Numbered from the stretch's first letter, positions 1-7,397 are shown. The stretch: DNA of 11,197 nucleotides from Bacteriovoracaceae bacterium (GCA_947500275.1 CANMSW010000051.1:1-11197); one strand, 5' to 3'. Translations and numbers: made by a program. The notes: generated from the sequence alone by a model not told the origin.

Positions 1-1739
1 AGGCCGATCAGGCTCAAAGTCCCTAGTGCGAAGGCGAGGGGGCCAAACCAGTCTCCCCACCGAATCAAGGGGCCGCGTGCGGTGCGTGGGATCAAGGGGA
101 TGTCCCAGTTGAGGTAAATCACTTCGTTCTTCGGGCCCTGGGCCGCCAGGCTTCCGTCCTGAAGAATCAGGGCTGATATCCCCGTGTTCGTGGAGCGCAC
201 TTGCGGCAGGCGCGTCTCGATAGAGCGGAAAGTCGATAGCGCAAGGTGAAGCTCCGGCTCGCCAAAAGGACCAAACCAGGAATCATTCGTGACGTTGAGG
301 AGGAGTTCAGCTCCTTTCTTGGAAGCTTCGGTCGTGTATCTCGTAAAGAGCGCTTCGTAGCAGATGATCGGTGCGACTTTGAGGGGGGGTTCTGCATTCT
401 GCAGGGGGACGCTCAGGACTTCGGCCCCCGGGCCTTTTCCAAAGTTCCCCACTTGGGGAAACCATTCGTTCAGAATGGGAAAGCGGTCGGCTAAAGGCAT
501 CTCTTCGCCAAACAGCAAAAGAATGTTTTTGTGATATGCGATCAAGTCGCTGCCGAGTCGTTGGTGAGTGGGATGCTCTGGGTTTTCGAGGGCGATTCGG
601 TCATCCCCCAAGATGAAGAGCGAGTTAAAATCCTTGCCGGCACTTCGGTCGTAGCCTCCAAAAATCAGGGGAACACCGCGCGACTTCTGGAAGTCAGATA
701 TGACCTGATCTCGGTGCCGTTCCCGAGGAGTTCGGGGTGTTCGGAAGGTTGTCGGGTAAGCGGTCTCGGGCCAGATCAGTAGTTCGGGCTTTCCGTTTGG
801 ATCGGCTAACGCCAAGTCCGAGAGCTGGACGTAAGACTCGATGATTTTATCGGCTGCCCGGAAGGCTCCGGTCTCGGCCGCGACCTTCTCGTAATCGCCA
901 ATGTTCGCTTGTATAACGGAGGCTCTGATTTTTCGGGCGCCGGAGAGTTCGCTTTTTTGGGCACGCGCGATTTTATCACTCCACTCCGTCTGTTTGGTTC
1001 GCCCATAGAGCACTAGTCCGAGCGAAACGACCGAGGCAATTGCAATGGGCTCACGGAGGGCGAGCAGAGTCTGCCGCAGCGTAGTCCCAAGTTTTTGATT
1101 TTGAGTGCCCGGGCGAATCTCACGAATCGCGATCCACGCATGGGCGGCCGTCAAATTCCAAAGAAGGGCAGACCAGGTCAGGAGAGGTGGGCCGCCCAGT
1201 TCTGCCGCCTGGCGAACCCATTCATTCCGATAAAAAGCATGTCCAAGGGTATCAACAAAAAGTTTGGGAAGGAGCCAGTCGAGACCCGCGTAAAAAGCGG
1301 CAAATCCGATGATTTCAAAGAGGAGGAGTCCGCCTTTTGGGGTGCGAGGAAGGCGGGCCCAAAGGGGACCGACCCACCAAAACTGAGGCTGGCAAATCAG
1401 GCCGAAGGCAAATAAACCGAGAACCCCGAGCCAAAGTGGCAGTCCGCCGAATTGGGCCAGAACATAGGCAACCCAAGGAAACCCCATCAGCGTGATGAGC
1501 ATTCCTAACCACATGGATTGCACGAGGGCCTTGCGAGTGGGTTGTCCGCGCAGGGTTGCCAGGAACGGGACAAGTGCAACCCACGTGAGGCTGGAGAAGT
1601 TCCACGGAGCGAAGGCCAGGACATAGAGAACGGCTGAGGCCAGCGTCCCGAGCGACGGTAATCCTGATCGCAGTGACGCTCGTGTCGTCGAAGCAGGAGT
1701 AGATTTCAGTTCGGGGCGTTCCTGGGCTGAGTTCGTCAT
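1..1739 (-). CDS. lnt: Apolipoprotein N-acyltransferase (partial, C-terminus beyond left edge)
   Basis: One open frame runs from ATG at 1739 to the left edge, giving 579 codons without a stop. In the family, this inner-membrane enzyme transfers an acyl chain from phospholipid to the N-terminal cysteine of diacylated lipoproteins, the last step after Lgt and LspA. The first ~250 residues hold several hydrophobic segments, including FAPWNF near the start and GLDWLLPKLF later. A nitrilase-like domain follows, with all three catalytic residues visible: Glu325 in LIWPETAYP, Lys404 in YHKNILLLFGEEMP and Cys460 in PIICYEALF, spaced much as in E. coli (E267, K335, C387). FNVTNDSWFG-type sequence (LLNVTNDSWFG) follows. 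The protein is longer than E. coli Lnt (512 aa), mainly N-terminally; the final membrane helix lies at or past the edge. An in-frame stop at 1758-1760 fixes the start, although the ribosome-binding site is weak. It lies 41 bases after the subtilase gene, probably in one transcript. Confidence 0.96.
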   Translation of the reverse strand, partial: MTNSAQERPELKSTPASTTRASLRSGLPSLGTLASAVLYVLAFAPWNFSSLTWVALVPFLATLRGQPTRKALVQSMWLGMLITLMGFPWVAYVLAQFGGLPLWLGVLGLFAFGLICQPQFWWVGPLWARLPRTPKGGLLLFEIIGFAAFYAGLDWLLPKLFVDTLGHAFYRNEWVRQAAELGGPPLLTWSALLWNLTAAHAWIAIREIRPGTQNQKLGTTLRQTLLALREPIAIASVVSLGLVLYGRTKQTEWSDKIARAQKSELSGARKIRASVIQANIGDYEKVAAETGAFRAADKIIESYVQLSDLALADPNGKPELLIWPETAYPTTFRTPRTPRERHRDQVISDFQKSRGVPLIFGGYDRSAGKDFNSLFILGDDRIALENPEHPTHQRLGSDLIAYHKNILLLFGEEMPLADRFPILNEWFPQVGNFGKGPGAEVLSVPLQNAEPPLKVAPIICYEALFTRYTTEASKKGAELLLNVTNDSWFGPFGEPELHLALSTFRSIETRLPQVRSTNTGISALILQDGSLAAQGPKNEVIYLNWDIPLIPRTARGPLIRWGDWFGPLAFALGTLSLIG

Positions 1740-1780
1740 AGCCCACTCACTAAACCATCATCTTGCACTGCCGAAAAGCT

Positions 1781-3073
1781 TCAGTTTGAACGTTCGCTCT
1801 GAAGGGAGCGAGGTCCTGTTCTCGAGCTCTCTTTTCTGGCCGCAATCAACGCACCGAGTGCGCTGCTTCCACTGGTCTTGTTCTTCGCCAGACGAGAGGT
1901 CGAGTTTTGTTTCATGTTTGTATTGAGTGCAACGAGTGCTCTGTAGGCATTGACCCGGCCAGCGGTTGCCACTTTTCCGGCAAGCGTAGCAACTCGGTCA
2001 ACGCTGCTCAGGATCAACTTTTTGAGCTCAACCGGCGTCAGTTTCGGGTTTTTTGAAAGAAGAAGAGCTGCAATGCCGCTCACGAAGGCAGTCGCCTGTG
2101 AGGTGCCAGTCATGTAGCCGTATTTGCCGTTGGGCAGCGTGCTGTAAATGTTTTCGCCCGGCGCAGCCACGTCGACTCGACGTGCTCCCCAGTTGGAAGA
2201 GCGAATGAGACGATTATGAATGTCAGTGGCGGCAACCGATATAATATTATTCAAACGATAAGCGGACGGATAATAGTAGTTTTCGACTTGATCCGTGTCT
2301 TGATGTTCGTTGCCTGCTGCTGCCACGACCAGGACGCCTGCGATCTCTGCGCGTCGAATTGCGAGGTATTCTTCTTCCGAGAACTCGGGCCCGCCACCAC
2401 TGTAGTTGATGATGCGAGCGCCGTTCTTAACGGCGTAATCAATGGCTTTGACGGTGTTACTGAGGTTCTCGGCTCCGGTCGCTGATTCGGAGTAATATTT
2501 CACAGCCATGATGGATACATTTTGCACCACGCCGCTTACGCCGGTGTCCGGATTAGCAATCGCACCGATGATTCCAGCAACATGGGTTCCGTGACCGTGG
2601 TCATCGGTGGGCTGAGCGTTATCGCGGACGAAGTTCCAGCCGTAAGCGCTATTTCCGCTGAAAAGGCCGCGGCTTGCCTGATTTTTTTGCTCCCCGTTCC
2701 AGATATTCGCTTTCAGGTCGGGATGGTTTGCATCAATGCCGGTATCAATCACGGCGACGACGATCTCTTTACGACCTTTCTCAAGGCTCCATGCGTCAAC
2801 CGCTTGGATATGAGATTGGGCTTGGCTATTTGCAATGCCCCAATTTTTAAAAGTGAGCTTCTTCGGTTTTTGATCGCGCCCAAGCACGTGGGTTGGAGCC
2901 GATCGCCTGACGGCTTGATCGGAAAACGCCGGGCGTTCGATGCCACTTGTCACTAGAGTGAGAGCGATCGCGCCCCAGATCCCCAATGGCCGTAGGCTCT
3001 TCGAGTGAAGGTTTACTCTGCTTGAAGCGATTTGTACTTTCTGACGCTGCATTTTCGCCTGCCTTGTTGCCAT
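1781..3073 (-). CDS. Secreted subtilisin-like serine protease (peptidase family S8)
   Basis: This 430-residue protein has the complete S8 catalytic set: Asp110 in AVIDTGID, His161 in DDHGHGTHVAG, the oxyanion Asn255 in AAAGNE, and Ser325 in GTSQATAFVSG. A basic N-terminus followed by a hydrophobic stretch (about residues 29-44) suggests a Sec signal peptide, possibly cleaved near AFS-DQ at 51-52. A short propeptide-like segment (to about 85) precedes the catalytic domain (about 88-385). The last ~45 residues are rich in Ser, Lys and Arg and probably disordered. The serine motif departs from the usual GTSMAxP: Met is Gln, and the Pro position is Phe. The target is not predictable. The start is uncertain: ATG 3073 gives the full signal, and ATG 3052 (residue 8) is an alternative. 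The best ribosome-binding site is better placed for an out-of-frame ATG at 3083. lnt follows after 41 bases on the same strand. Confidence 0.95.
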   Translation of the reverse strand: MATRQAKMQRQKVQIASSRVNLHSKSLRPLGIWGAIALTLVTSGIERPAFSDQAVRRSAPTHVLGRDQKPKKLTFKNWGIANSQAQSHIQAVDAWSLEKGRKEIVVAVIDTGIDANHPDLKANIWNGEQKNQASRGLFSGNSAYGWNFVRDNAQPTDDHGHGTHVAGIIGAIANPDTGVSGVVQNVSIMAVKYYSESATGAENLSNTVKAIDYAVKNGARIINYSGGGPEFSEEEYLAIRRAEIAGVLVVAAAGNEHQDTDQVENYYYPSAYRLNNIISVAATDIHNRLIRSSNWGARRVDVAAPGENIYSTLPNGKYGYMTGTSQATAFVSGIAALLLSKNPKLTPVELKKLILSSVDRVATLAGKVATAGRVNAYRALVALNTNMKQNSTSRLAKNKTSGSSALGALIAARKESSRTGPRSLQSERSN

Positions 3074-3382
3074 CGTTGGTCATCCCGGATCCTTCCGGGT
3101 TTACGGAAGGGGTCGCCTGAATCCGGTGACGACCGTGCAGAGCATAAGAGCAAGGGGTGTGCCCTTTCTGGCGGTGCTTGGACCTTGGCTCAGACCCGGT
3201 TTTTAGGGGGGCTTGCGCCCGTTTTTGGGCGGTTGAGGTGACATAAGTCTCACAGGGTGTGTCGAGGTTTTAGACACCTGTGTCCTTTGACGAGGCACAG
3301 AATTTTGAAGGAATGGGGCGCCGCCCTCAGTTTTCTGATGGAAGTGGTCGAAGAGCACGAGGAAGGGGACTCTTTCCTCGAT
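3074..3382. other. Divergent intergenic region between the subtilase and the HELTH protein
   Basis: About 310 bases without a convincing gene. It should hold the promoters for both divergent genes, but no clear -35/-10 pair stands out on either strand. It contains the subtilase leader hairpins (3084-3110), a small CGCCC/GGGCG hairpin near 3217-3232, and an imperfect stem-loop at 3251-3282 (CACAGG...GTC with GACACCTGTG, two bulged G). The last lies upstream of the plus-strand gene and could be part of its leader. The downstream reading frame stays open back to a GTG at 3257, but that start has no ribosome-binding site. Confidence 0.5.
3084..3110 (-). promoter_or_regulatory. Overlapping hairpins covering the subtilase ribosome-binding site
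   Basis: On the minus strand the Shine-Dalgarno-like GGAAGG (3091-3096) lies in the 3' arm of a 7-bp hairpin, CCTTCCG / CGGAAGG with a 6-base loop (3104-3110 with 3091-3097). The same bases can instead form a second hairpin, CCCGGA / TCCGGG with an AGGA loop (3094-3099 with 3084-3089). The two structures cannot form together. Both would restrict access to the ribosome-binding site just before the ATGs at 3083 and 3073. A regulatory role is inference. Confidence 0.35.
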
Positions 3383-4435
3383 ATGGACTCACTGGGACGT
3401 TTGAAGCGCAGTTTTCAATCTCTCGCTTATCGCTTGCGAGTGCACTCACGCGTCTGCACTGCGACCTTCGTTCAATGGGGTGCTCGACTTCTATTATTAG
3501 TTTCGCTCCCTCTGGGGTTCTCGCTGGGCGCGCTGGCAGTGGAAGGAGAGGGCTCGATTTCCTCGAAAGATTGGGTTCGGCTCGATCAAGCGCGACGGGT
3601 ACTGGAGAAAAGTAAGAGAGGTCTGCAGCTGCTGGATGAGGCCAGTCGTGTTCTTCATGTCGATTGGAATCAGTTGACCGAGGGAGATCAAGCCTCGGAT
3701 CCAGATTCGAAAAAAAATTCGATCGCACCCGGCGCGATCTCGCGGACCGACTCGATCTTGAACCGGGGAATTGATCCGCAAACCGGCCAGGAGTCCATTC
3801 AGCGTTCAGTGCATATCTCACTGAAAGTGAGTCAGCCGCTGGAAGATCTGGTCTTGGATCTCGCTCACGAATTAACGCATGCGGCCCGGTCGCAGCCCGT
3901 CGACCCTTACGATCCGACTCTCACGGTGGAACGTTACCTTGAACATGCGATTCTCGCTCGGGGTGGGGAAGTGGACGCCGTGGAGATGGAGTGCCGCGTG
4001 GGCTTGGATTTGGCTCAGCAGTATGGACTTTCGATGAAAAGATGCAGGAAGTACGAGATTCCCGCTGAAGGCCCTGAAAGCGCCTCTCGAGGGGGTGTTG
4101 ACCGCGAGGCTATTCTCAAAGATTTTGGTGCATCTGGCGTATATCGGAATCAAATCCGCTCTCGCTTGGGGGACCCATCCATGAAGCGCATGAAGTGGAT
4201 TACGGACGCCGCTCCTGAGCTTTTCTCTTCCACCGGGCGCGCTCCCTATCCTGCGGCGTTAATTGACGAGTATGATGCCTTGACCGACGCCGCCTGCGAA
4301 AACTCTCGGAAACGCGTGAATCTTTTACTGGGCGCTTCTGCCCCCGACCGCGCTCCGGTGCACGATGACAATCGATCTGCGCAAGCGATTCGACGAGCAA
4401 AACTTCTGCTTGAAGGTCGCTGTCAGAATCGCTGA
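3383..4435 (+). CDS. Putative membrane-anchored or secreted zinc metallopeptidase-like protein (HELTH motif)
   Basis: I do not recognise a named family. From ATG 3383 the protein is 350 residues. A basic N-terminus (LGRLKRSF...) is followed by a hydrophobic segment at about residues 34-52, ending in ALAVEGEG, so it is a signal peptide or membrane anchor and the rest is periplasmic or extracellular. HELTH at residues 162-166 fits the HExxH zinc motif, and GGEVDAVEMEC about 30 residues later offers glutamates that could be the third ligand, as in gluzincins. The preceding strand-like segment (SVHISLKVSQPLEDLVLDLA) also fits a zincin. The C-terminal half has no recognisable domain. The start is unclear: the frame is open back to GTG 3257 and also has ATG 3338, but only 3383 has a purine-rich GAGGAAGGGG upstream (14 bases away), and it gives a sensible signal sequence. 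ppk begins 72 bases downstream on the same strand. Confidence 0.75.
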   Translation: MDSLGRLKRSFQSLAYRLRVHSRVCTATFVQWGARLLLLVSLPLGFSLGALAVEGEGSISSKDWVRLDQARRVLEKSKRGLQLLDEASRVLHVDWNQLTEGDQASDPDSKKNSIAPGAISRTDSILNRGIDPQTGQESIQRSVHISLKVSQPLEDLVLDLAHELTHAARSQPVDPYDPTLTVERYLEHAILARGGEVDAVEMECRVGLDLAQQYGLSMKRCRKYEIPAEGPESASRGGVDREAILKDFGASGVYRNQIRSRLGDPSMKRMKWITDAAPELFSSTGRAPYPAALIDEYDALTDAACENSRKRVNLLLGASAPDRAPVHDDNRSAQAIRRAKLLLEGRCQNR

Positions 4436-4507
4436 TCTCTGGGTGAGAATTCTCGTCCCACTTCTTTACAGTTCGAGACTCTAGGCATTACGCTTGGCTG
4501 GATCCTT

Positions 4508-6808
4508 ATGGCGATTCCCAGTGTAACCTTCCTCCCTACTTTGCCTTCACTTCTTGCTTCGCCAGGGAAGCCTTTGATTCATCGCGATTTGAGCTGGCTC
4601 CAGTTCAATGATCGCGTGCTCGCGGAGTCCCGCCAATCGGGCAATCCCTTGCTTGAACGGACCAAGTTTTTGGCAATTACCGCGTCGAATTTGGACGAGT
4701 TCTTTATGATTCGTTTCTCGTCTTTGGGGCGCTCGGCCTCGCGTTCTGCGGAAGGACGCGCGCGCTTGGAGCGGGTGAGAACTGCCATTCTCGAGGCGGT
4801 TTCGCGTTTCACAGGGAAACAGTTGGAAGCGTTAGATTTGTTGCAGCAAGAGCTTGAAGTTTGCGGCATTCGAATTGTTCGTCAACCGTTCGAAGAAGAT
4901 CCAGCGTTCGAGTTGGGGCGCCAGATTTTTTTGGAGCAGATCCTCCCGCATTTGCCTCCGCCCGAAAGACTTTCCTCCCTCAATCAATTGAAGCTCTGTT
5001 GCATGCAGCTGGAAAATCTGCAGCTCGGGCTGATCTATGAAGTGGCCCATTCGCAGCCCGGAGTTTCGCAAGCGGGAACGTGGTGGATGCCGGTGCCTCG
5101 CACTCTTCCTTTGATTTATGCCGCGCAACGTTCCTCCCGCCTGCCGGTATCATCTTCAGGTGAACACCCCGAGGTCAATGAATCGGAGTTCCATGAGGAG
5201 ATTCATTTTTTTACGCTTGATGACTTGATTTCGAGTCATTTGGGACGCGAGTTACGATTGTCGAGTCAGGCTCCCGGAGTGATCCGCGTGACTCGCGATG
5301 GTGATTTTTCGGTCGAAGTGGATGGCGACCCGGAGTCGATCCCAGATCGCGTGCGCCGAGGCATCGGGCGTAGGGATCGGGGACGAGCGATGCGATTGCA
5401 GTATTCCGGCGAATTAACCGAGAAAAGCCTAGGTGTTTTGGCTCGCGGATTCGGCCTCGAATCGGCTCAAATTTTTCCGGCCCCCTCGGGGTTGCTCGTC
5501 CTCCACGCGTTCTGGTCGATCGTTCGCGGCGCGCCTCCCTGGGTGATGCGTCGGCCTGGGCTTTCTTTTCAGCCTCATGCGTCGCTCGTGCCTCGTGCCT
5601 TCAGGAAAGAGCCGTCCTCTATTTTTGAAAAGTTGGCGAGAGAAGATATCATTCTTCATCACCCTTATGACTCCTTTGATTCTTTCGTCGCATTCATTCG
5701 TGAGGCGGCCGCGGATCCGCACGTCACGTCGATTCAACAGACCGTTTACCGAATGGACGCGATGTCCCCCATCATTGAAGGACTTAAAACAGCGGCCCAC
5801 GCCGGAAAAAGGGTACGGGTTGTCATTGAGTTACGGGCGCGTTTTGATGAGCTGAATAATCTGCGCCTAGCTGACGAATTACGGCGTTCGGGCGTCGAGG
5901 TGGCCTTCGGCTTTGGGAACCTTAAGCTCCACGCGAAAGTGGCATTAGTCACACGGGAACGCGAGGGGAAGGTAGAATATTTCACTCACCTTTCGACCGG
6001 CAATTATAACGTCGCGACGTCGCGAGTTTATACAGACCTTGCAATCTTGACCGCTCAGTCTGAGATTGGCGCAGACGCGCGGCTCTTTTTCGATCGCGTG
6101 ATGCGCGGGCAGGTGCCTTCCCACTTTAAGCGGCTGGTTTCTGCGCCCCTCCAGCTGCATCGAAAGCTTTTGTCGTTGATTGAGCAGGAGAAAAAAGCAG
6201 CAGAGGCCGGAAAAAAAGGCCGGATCGTGATCAAGGCGAATGCTCTAGTCGATGAACTCCTGATCGCTCGTCTCTATGAGGCCTCGAAAGCGGGGGTTCA
6301 AGTCGACCTCATTATCCGTGGCGCTTGTTCGTTGATTCCGGGCGTGAAGGGGCTGAGTGAGAATATCCGAGTTTTGAGTGTCGTGGATCGCTTCCTTGAA
6401 CACAGTCGAATCTATTGGTTTGAGTCGACGAATGTTCTTTACTTATCCAGTGCCGATTCAATGCCGCGTAATTTCTTTTCGAGGCTCGAGCTTGCGTTCC
6501 CTATTTTGGATCCTCATATCAAAAGTTATATTACAAAAGTTTTGATTCCAGCCTACCTTGCTGATACCGCCCGAGGTAAAGAACTGACTGCTCTTGGAAC
6601 CTGGAAGAAGCGTGCGCACTTGAAATGGCCCCCCGTTTTTCAGCCTTGGCTGCCGCACTTTCGGGACGAATTACAAACGGCAAAGGGCGAGCGAGTGAGT
6701 GCCCCTCCCCATATGAAAGCGTCGCGGGAGTCGCAGCCGGCTTTTCGGGCACAACGGTTTTTTCAGCTCCTCGCTGAGTCCGAGTACCTAGGTACTTCTC
6801 TCGAATAA
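4508..6808 (+). CDS. ppk: Polyphosphate kinase (PPK1 type)
   Basis: PPK1 reversibly polymerises the gamma-phosphate of ATP into inorganic polyphosphate, a store linked to stress survival and motility. The 766-residue protein shows the PPK1 N-terminal signature (HRDLSWLQFNDRVL, then FLAITASNLDEFFMIR). The two catalytic histidines are present: His475 in NLKLHAKVALV (the autophosphorylated residue) and His632 in DRFLEHSRIYWF. Arg415 in QTVYRM and Arg445 in RARFDE have the same 30-residue spacing as the metal-site Arg375/Arg405 of E. coli. STGNYN and SRVYTDLAILT also match the family. It is longer than E. coli PPK (688 aa), with extra sequence in the middle domain and a ~60-residue C-terminal tail. 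The usual SADWM is SADSM here (Ser651). The ribosome-binding site before ATG 4508 is poor (only GGA), but no better start precedes the first conserved motif. Confidence 0.96.
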   Translation: MAIPSVTFLPTLPSLLASPGKPLIHRDLSWLQFNDRVLAESRQSGNPLLERTKFLAITASNLDEFFMIRFSSLGRSASRSAEGRARLERVRTAILEAVSRFTGKQLEALDLLQQELEVCGIRIVRQPFEEDPAFELGRQIFLEQILPHLPPPERLSSLNQLKLCCMQLENLQLGLIYEVAHSQPGVSQAGTWWMPVPRTLPLIYAAQRSSRLPVSSSGEHPEVNESEFHEEIHFFTLDDLISSHLGRELRLSSQAPGVIRVTRDGDFSVEVDGDPESIPDRVRRGIGRRDRGRAMRLQYSGELTEKSLGVLARGFGLESAQIFPAPSGLLVLHAFWSIVRGAPPWVMRRPGLSFQPHASLVPRAFRKEPSSIFEKLAREDIILHHPYDSFDSFVAFIREAAADPHVTSIQQTVYRMDAMSPIIEGLKTAAHAGKRVRVVIELRARFDELNNLRLADELRRSGVEVAFGFGNLKLHAKVALVTREREGKVEYFTHLSTGNYNVATSRVYTDLAILTAQSEIGADARLFFDRVMRGQVPSHFKRLVSAPLQLHRKLLSLIEQEKKAAEAGKKGRIVIKANALVDELLIARLYEASKAGVQVDLIIRGACSLIPGVKGLSENIRVLSVVDRFLEHSRIYWFESTNVLYLSSADSMPRNFFSRLELAFPILDPHIKSYITKVLIPAYLADTARGKELTALGTWKKRAHLKWPPVFQPWLPHFRDELQTAKGERVSAPPHMKASRESQPAFRAQRFFQLLAESEYLGTSLE
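6783..6796. repeat. 14-base perfect palindrome at the 3' end of ppk
   Basis: AGTACCTAGGTACT reads the same on both strands and ends 9 bases before the ppk stop codon. It lies inside the coding sequence, so it may be chance. It has a CCTAGG core, shared with a second palindrome after the peroxidase gene (8486-8497). No T-run follows. Confidence 0.5.
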
Positions 6809-6820
6809 AATCCTGATGAA

Positions 6821-6842
6821 ACGTCCGGGGTACGTCCGGGGT
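6821..6842. repeat. Two tandem copies of an 11-base repeat upstream of the GlsB-type gene
   Basis: ACGTCCGGGGT occurs twice, back to back and without mismatch (6821-6831 and 6832-6842). The pair starts 12 bases after the ppk stop codon and is directly followed by TTGCAT at 6843-6848, which resembles a -35 element, although no good -10 is seen 16-18 bases later. One-turn spacing would suit a dimeric regulator, but a local duplication is equally possible. Confidence 0.55.
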
Positions 6843-6902
6843 TTGCATTCTTCCAGTTCGACCTTTTCCTTCTTACACAGATGAGAGGCGGTTTGAATTC
6901 AT

Positions 6903-6909
6903 GGAGGAG
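6903..6909 (+). promoter_or_regulatory. Ribosome-binding site that decides the GlsB-type start
   Basis: GGAGGAG lies 6 bases before ATG 6916. It overlaps the upstream in-frame ATG at 6901, which has only a weaker purine stretch before it. This favours 6916 as the start. Confidence 0.6.
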
Positions 6910-6915
6910 CCAGTC

Positions 6916-7296
6916 ATGGGTATGGGATTATTGGGCATCATCGGTTGGATGTTTTTCGGTTTGATTGTGGGTTTAGTCGCTCGGGCGTTGTTACCGGGTA
7001 GGGATCCTATGGGCGTAATTGCAACGGCCATTTTGGGAGTTGCAGGCGCAGTGCTCGGGGGCTGGGCGGGCCAGGTCTTAGGGCTTTATAGCGCCGGTTC
7101 GCGTGCAGGCTTTATTGGGGCCATTGCGGGGGCGGTTCTTCTTCTCTTCGGCTATCGACGATTTGCGCGTGCACGTGCAGAGAAGATAGTCCGCTCCGCT
7201 CTGCTCAGTGGCCAGCGTCGTCGAATGGGGAGCAGTGTTTTTCAAAAAAGCGAACTCGAACGCGAGGAAGAGAAAAGGCGTCAAAAGTCTGCCTGA
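6916..7296 (+). CDS. GlsB/YeaQ/YmgE-family small membrane protein with C-terminal extension
   Basis: The 126-residue protein (131 if started at 6901) has three hydrophobic segments, about residues 4-23, 34-55 and 63-80, rich in glycine. The pattern GLIVGLVARALLPGRDPMGV followed by ILGVAGAVLGGWAGQVLG is typical of the GlsB/YeaQ/YmgE family, formerly called transglycosylase-associated proteins. Members are inner-membrane proteins often linked to stress, with no established biochemical activity. Usual members are about 80-90 residues. This one adds a ~45-residue strongly charged cytosolic-type tail (RRFARARAEK through EREEEKRRQK). It lies between ppk and the peroxidase on the same strand, with 107 and 101 bases of spacing. 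The ATG 6916 start is chosen for its well-spaced GGAGGAG. Confidence 0.87.
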   Translation: MGMGLLGIIGWMFFGLIVGLVARALLPGRDPMGVIATAILGVAGAVLGGWAGQVLGLYSAGSRAGFIGAIAGAVLLLFGYRRFARARAEKIVRSALLSGQRRRMGSSVFQKSELEREEEKRRQKSA

Positions 7297-7318
7297 GTTC
7301 ATTTTGTGATCGAACGAC

Positions 7319-7347
7319 TTGTCCTGGAGATTTTCCTTCTCTACATT
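7319..7347 (+). promoter_or_regulatory. Candidate sigma-70-type promoter for the peroxidase gene
   Basis: TTGTCC (7319-7324) and TACATT (7342-7347) are separated by exactly 17 bases and each match four of six consensus positions. Transcription would begin near 7354, leaving a leader of about 45 bases before ATG 7398. It is a candidate by eye only. Confidence 0.4.
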
Positions 7348-7350
7348 CAA

Positions 7351-7367
7351 GAAATTAAGTTTATTTC
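7351..7367. promoter_or_regulatory. AT-rich imperfect inverted repeat near the predicted transcription start
   Basis: GAAATTAAGTTTATTTC is an inverted repeat (GAAA-TAA / TTA-TTTC with one bulged T), placed just after the candidate -10 box of the peroxidase promoter. A repressor bound here would block transcription. It does not clearly match a Fur, PerR, OxyR or FNR site. Confidence 0.25.
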
Positions 7368-7382
7368 TCTTTGAACTAAATG

Positions 7383-7390
7383 AGGGGGGA
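7383..7390 (+). promoter_or_regulatory. Ribosome-binding site that decides the peroxidase start
   Basis: AGGGGGGA ends 7 bases before ATG 7398. The upstream in-frame ATG at 7380 overlaps this element and has no ribosome-binding site of its own, so 7398 is the likely start. Confidence 0.7.
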
Positions 7391-7397
7391 TTCAGTG

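Noticed and set aside
1315..1746. 143-codon minus-strand open frame starting close to lnt
   Set aside because: Overlaps the start of lnt in another frame; the lnt frame carries the membrane segments and catalytic residues, this one has none.
2847..3083. 78-codon minus-strand frame with the best-spaced ribosome-binding site
   Set aside because: Product has no signal or domain and overlaps the subtilase signal region. Not annotated as a gene, but its start is discussed as a finding.
3257..3382. N-terminal extension of the HELTH protein back to GTG 3257 (or ATG 3338)
   Set aside because: No ribosome-binding site at either codon, an imperfect stem-loop at 3251-3282 covers the GTG, and the acidic stretch before 3383 does not fit a signal-peptide start.
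4440..4460. Small hairpin (TGGG...CCCA with GAG/CTC) after the HELTH gene as a terminator
   Set aside because: Stem is interrupted and weak and no proper T-run follows, so transcription may continue into ppk.
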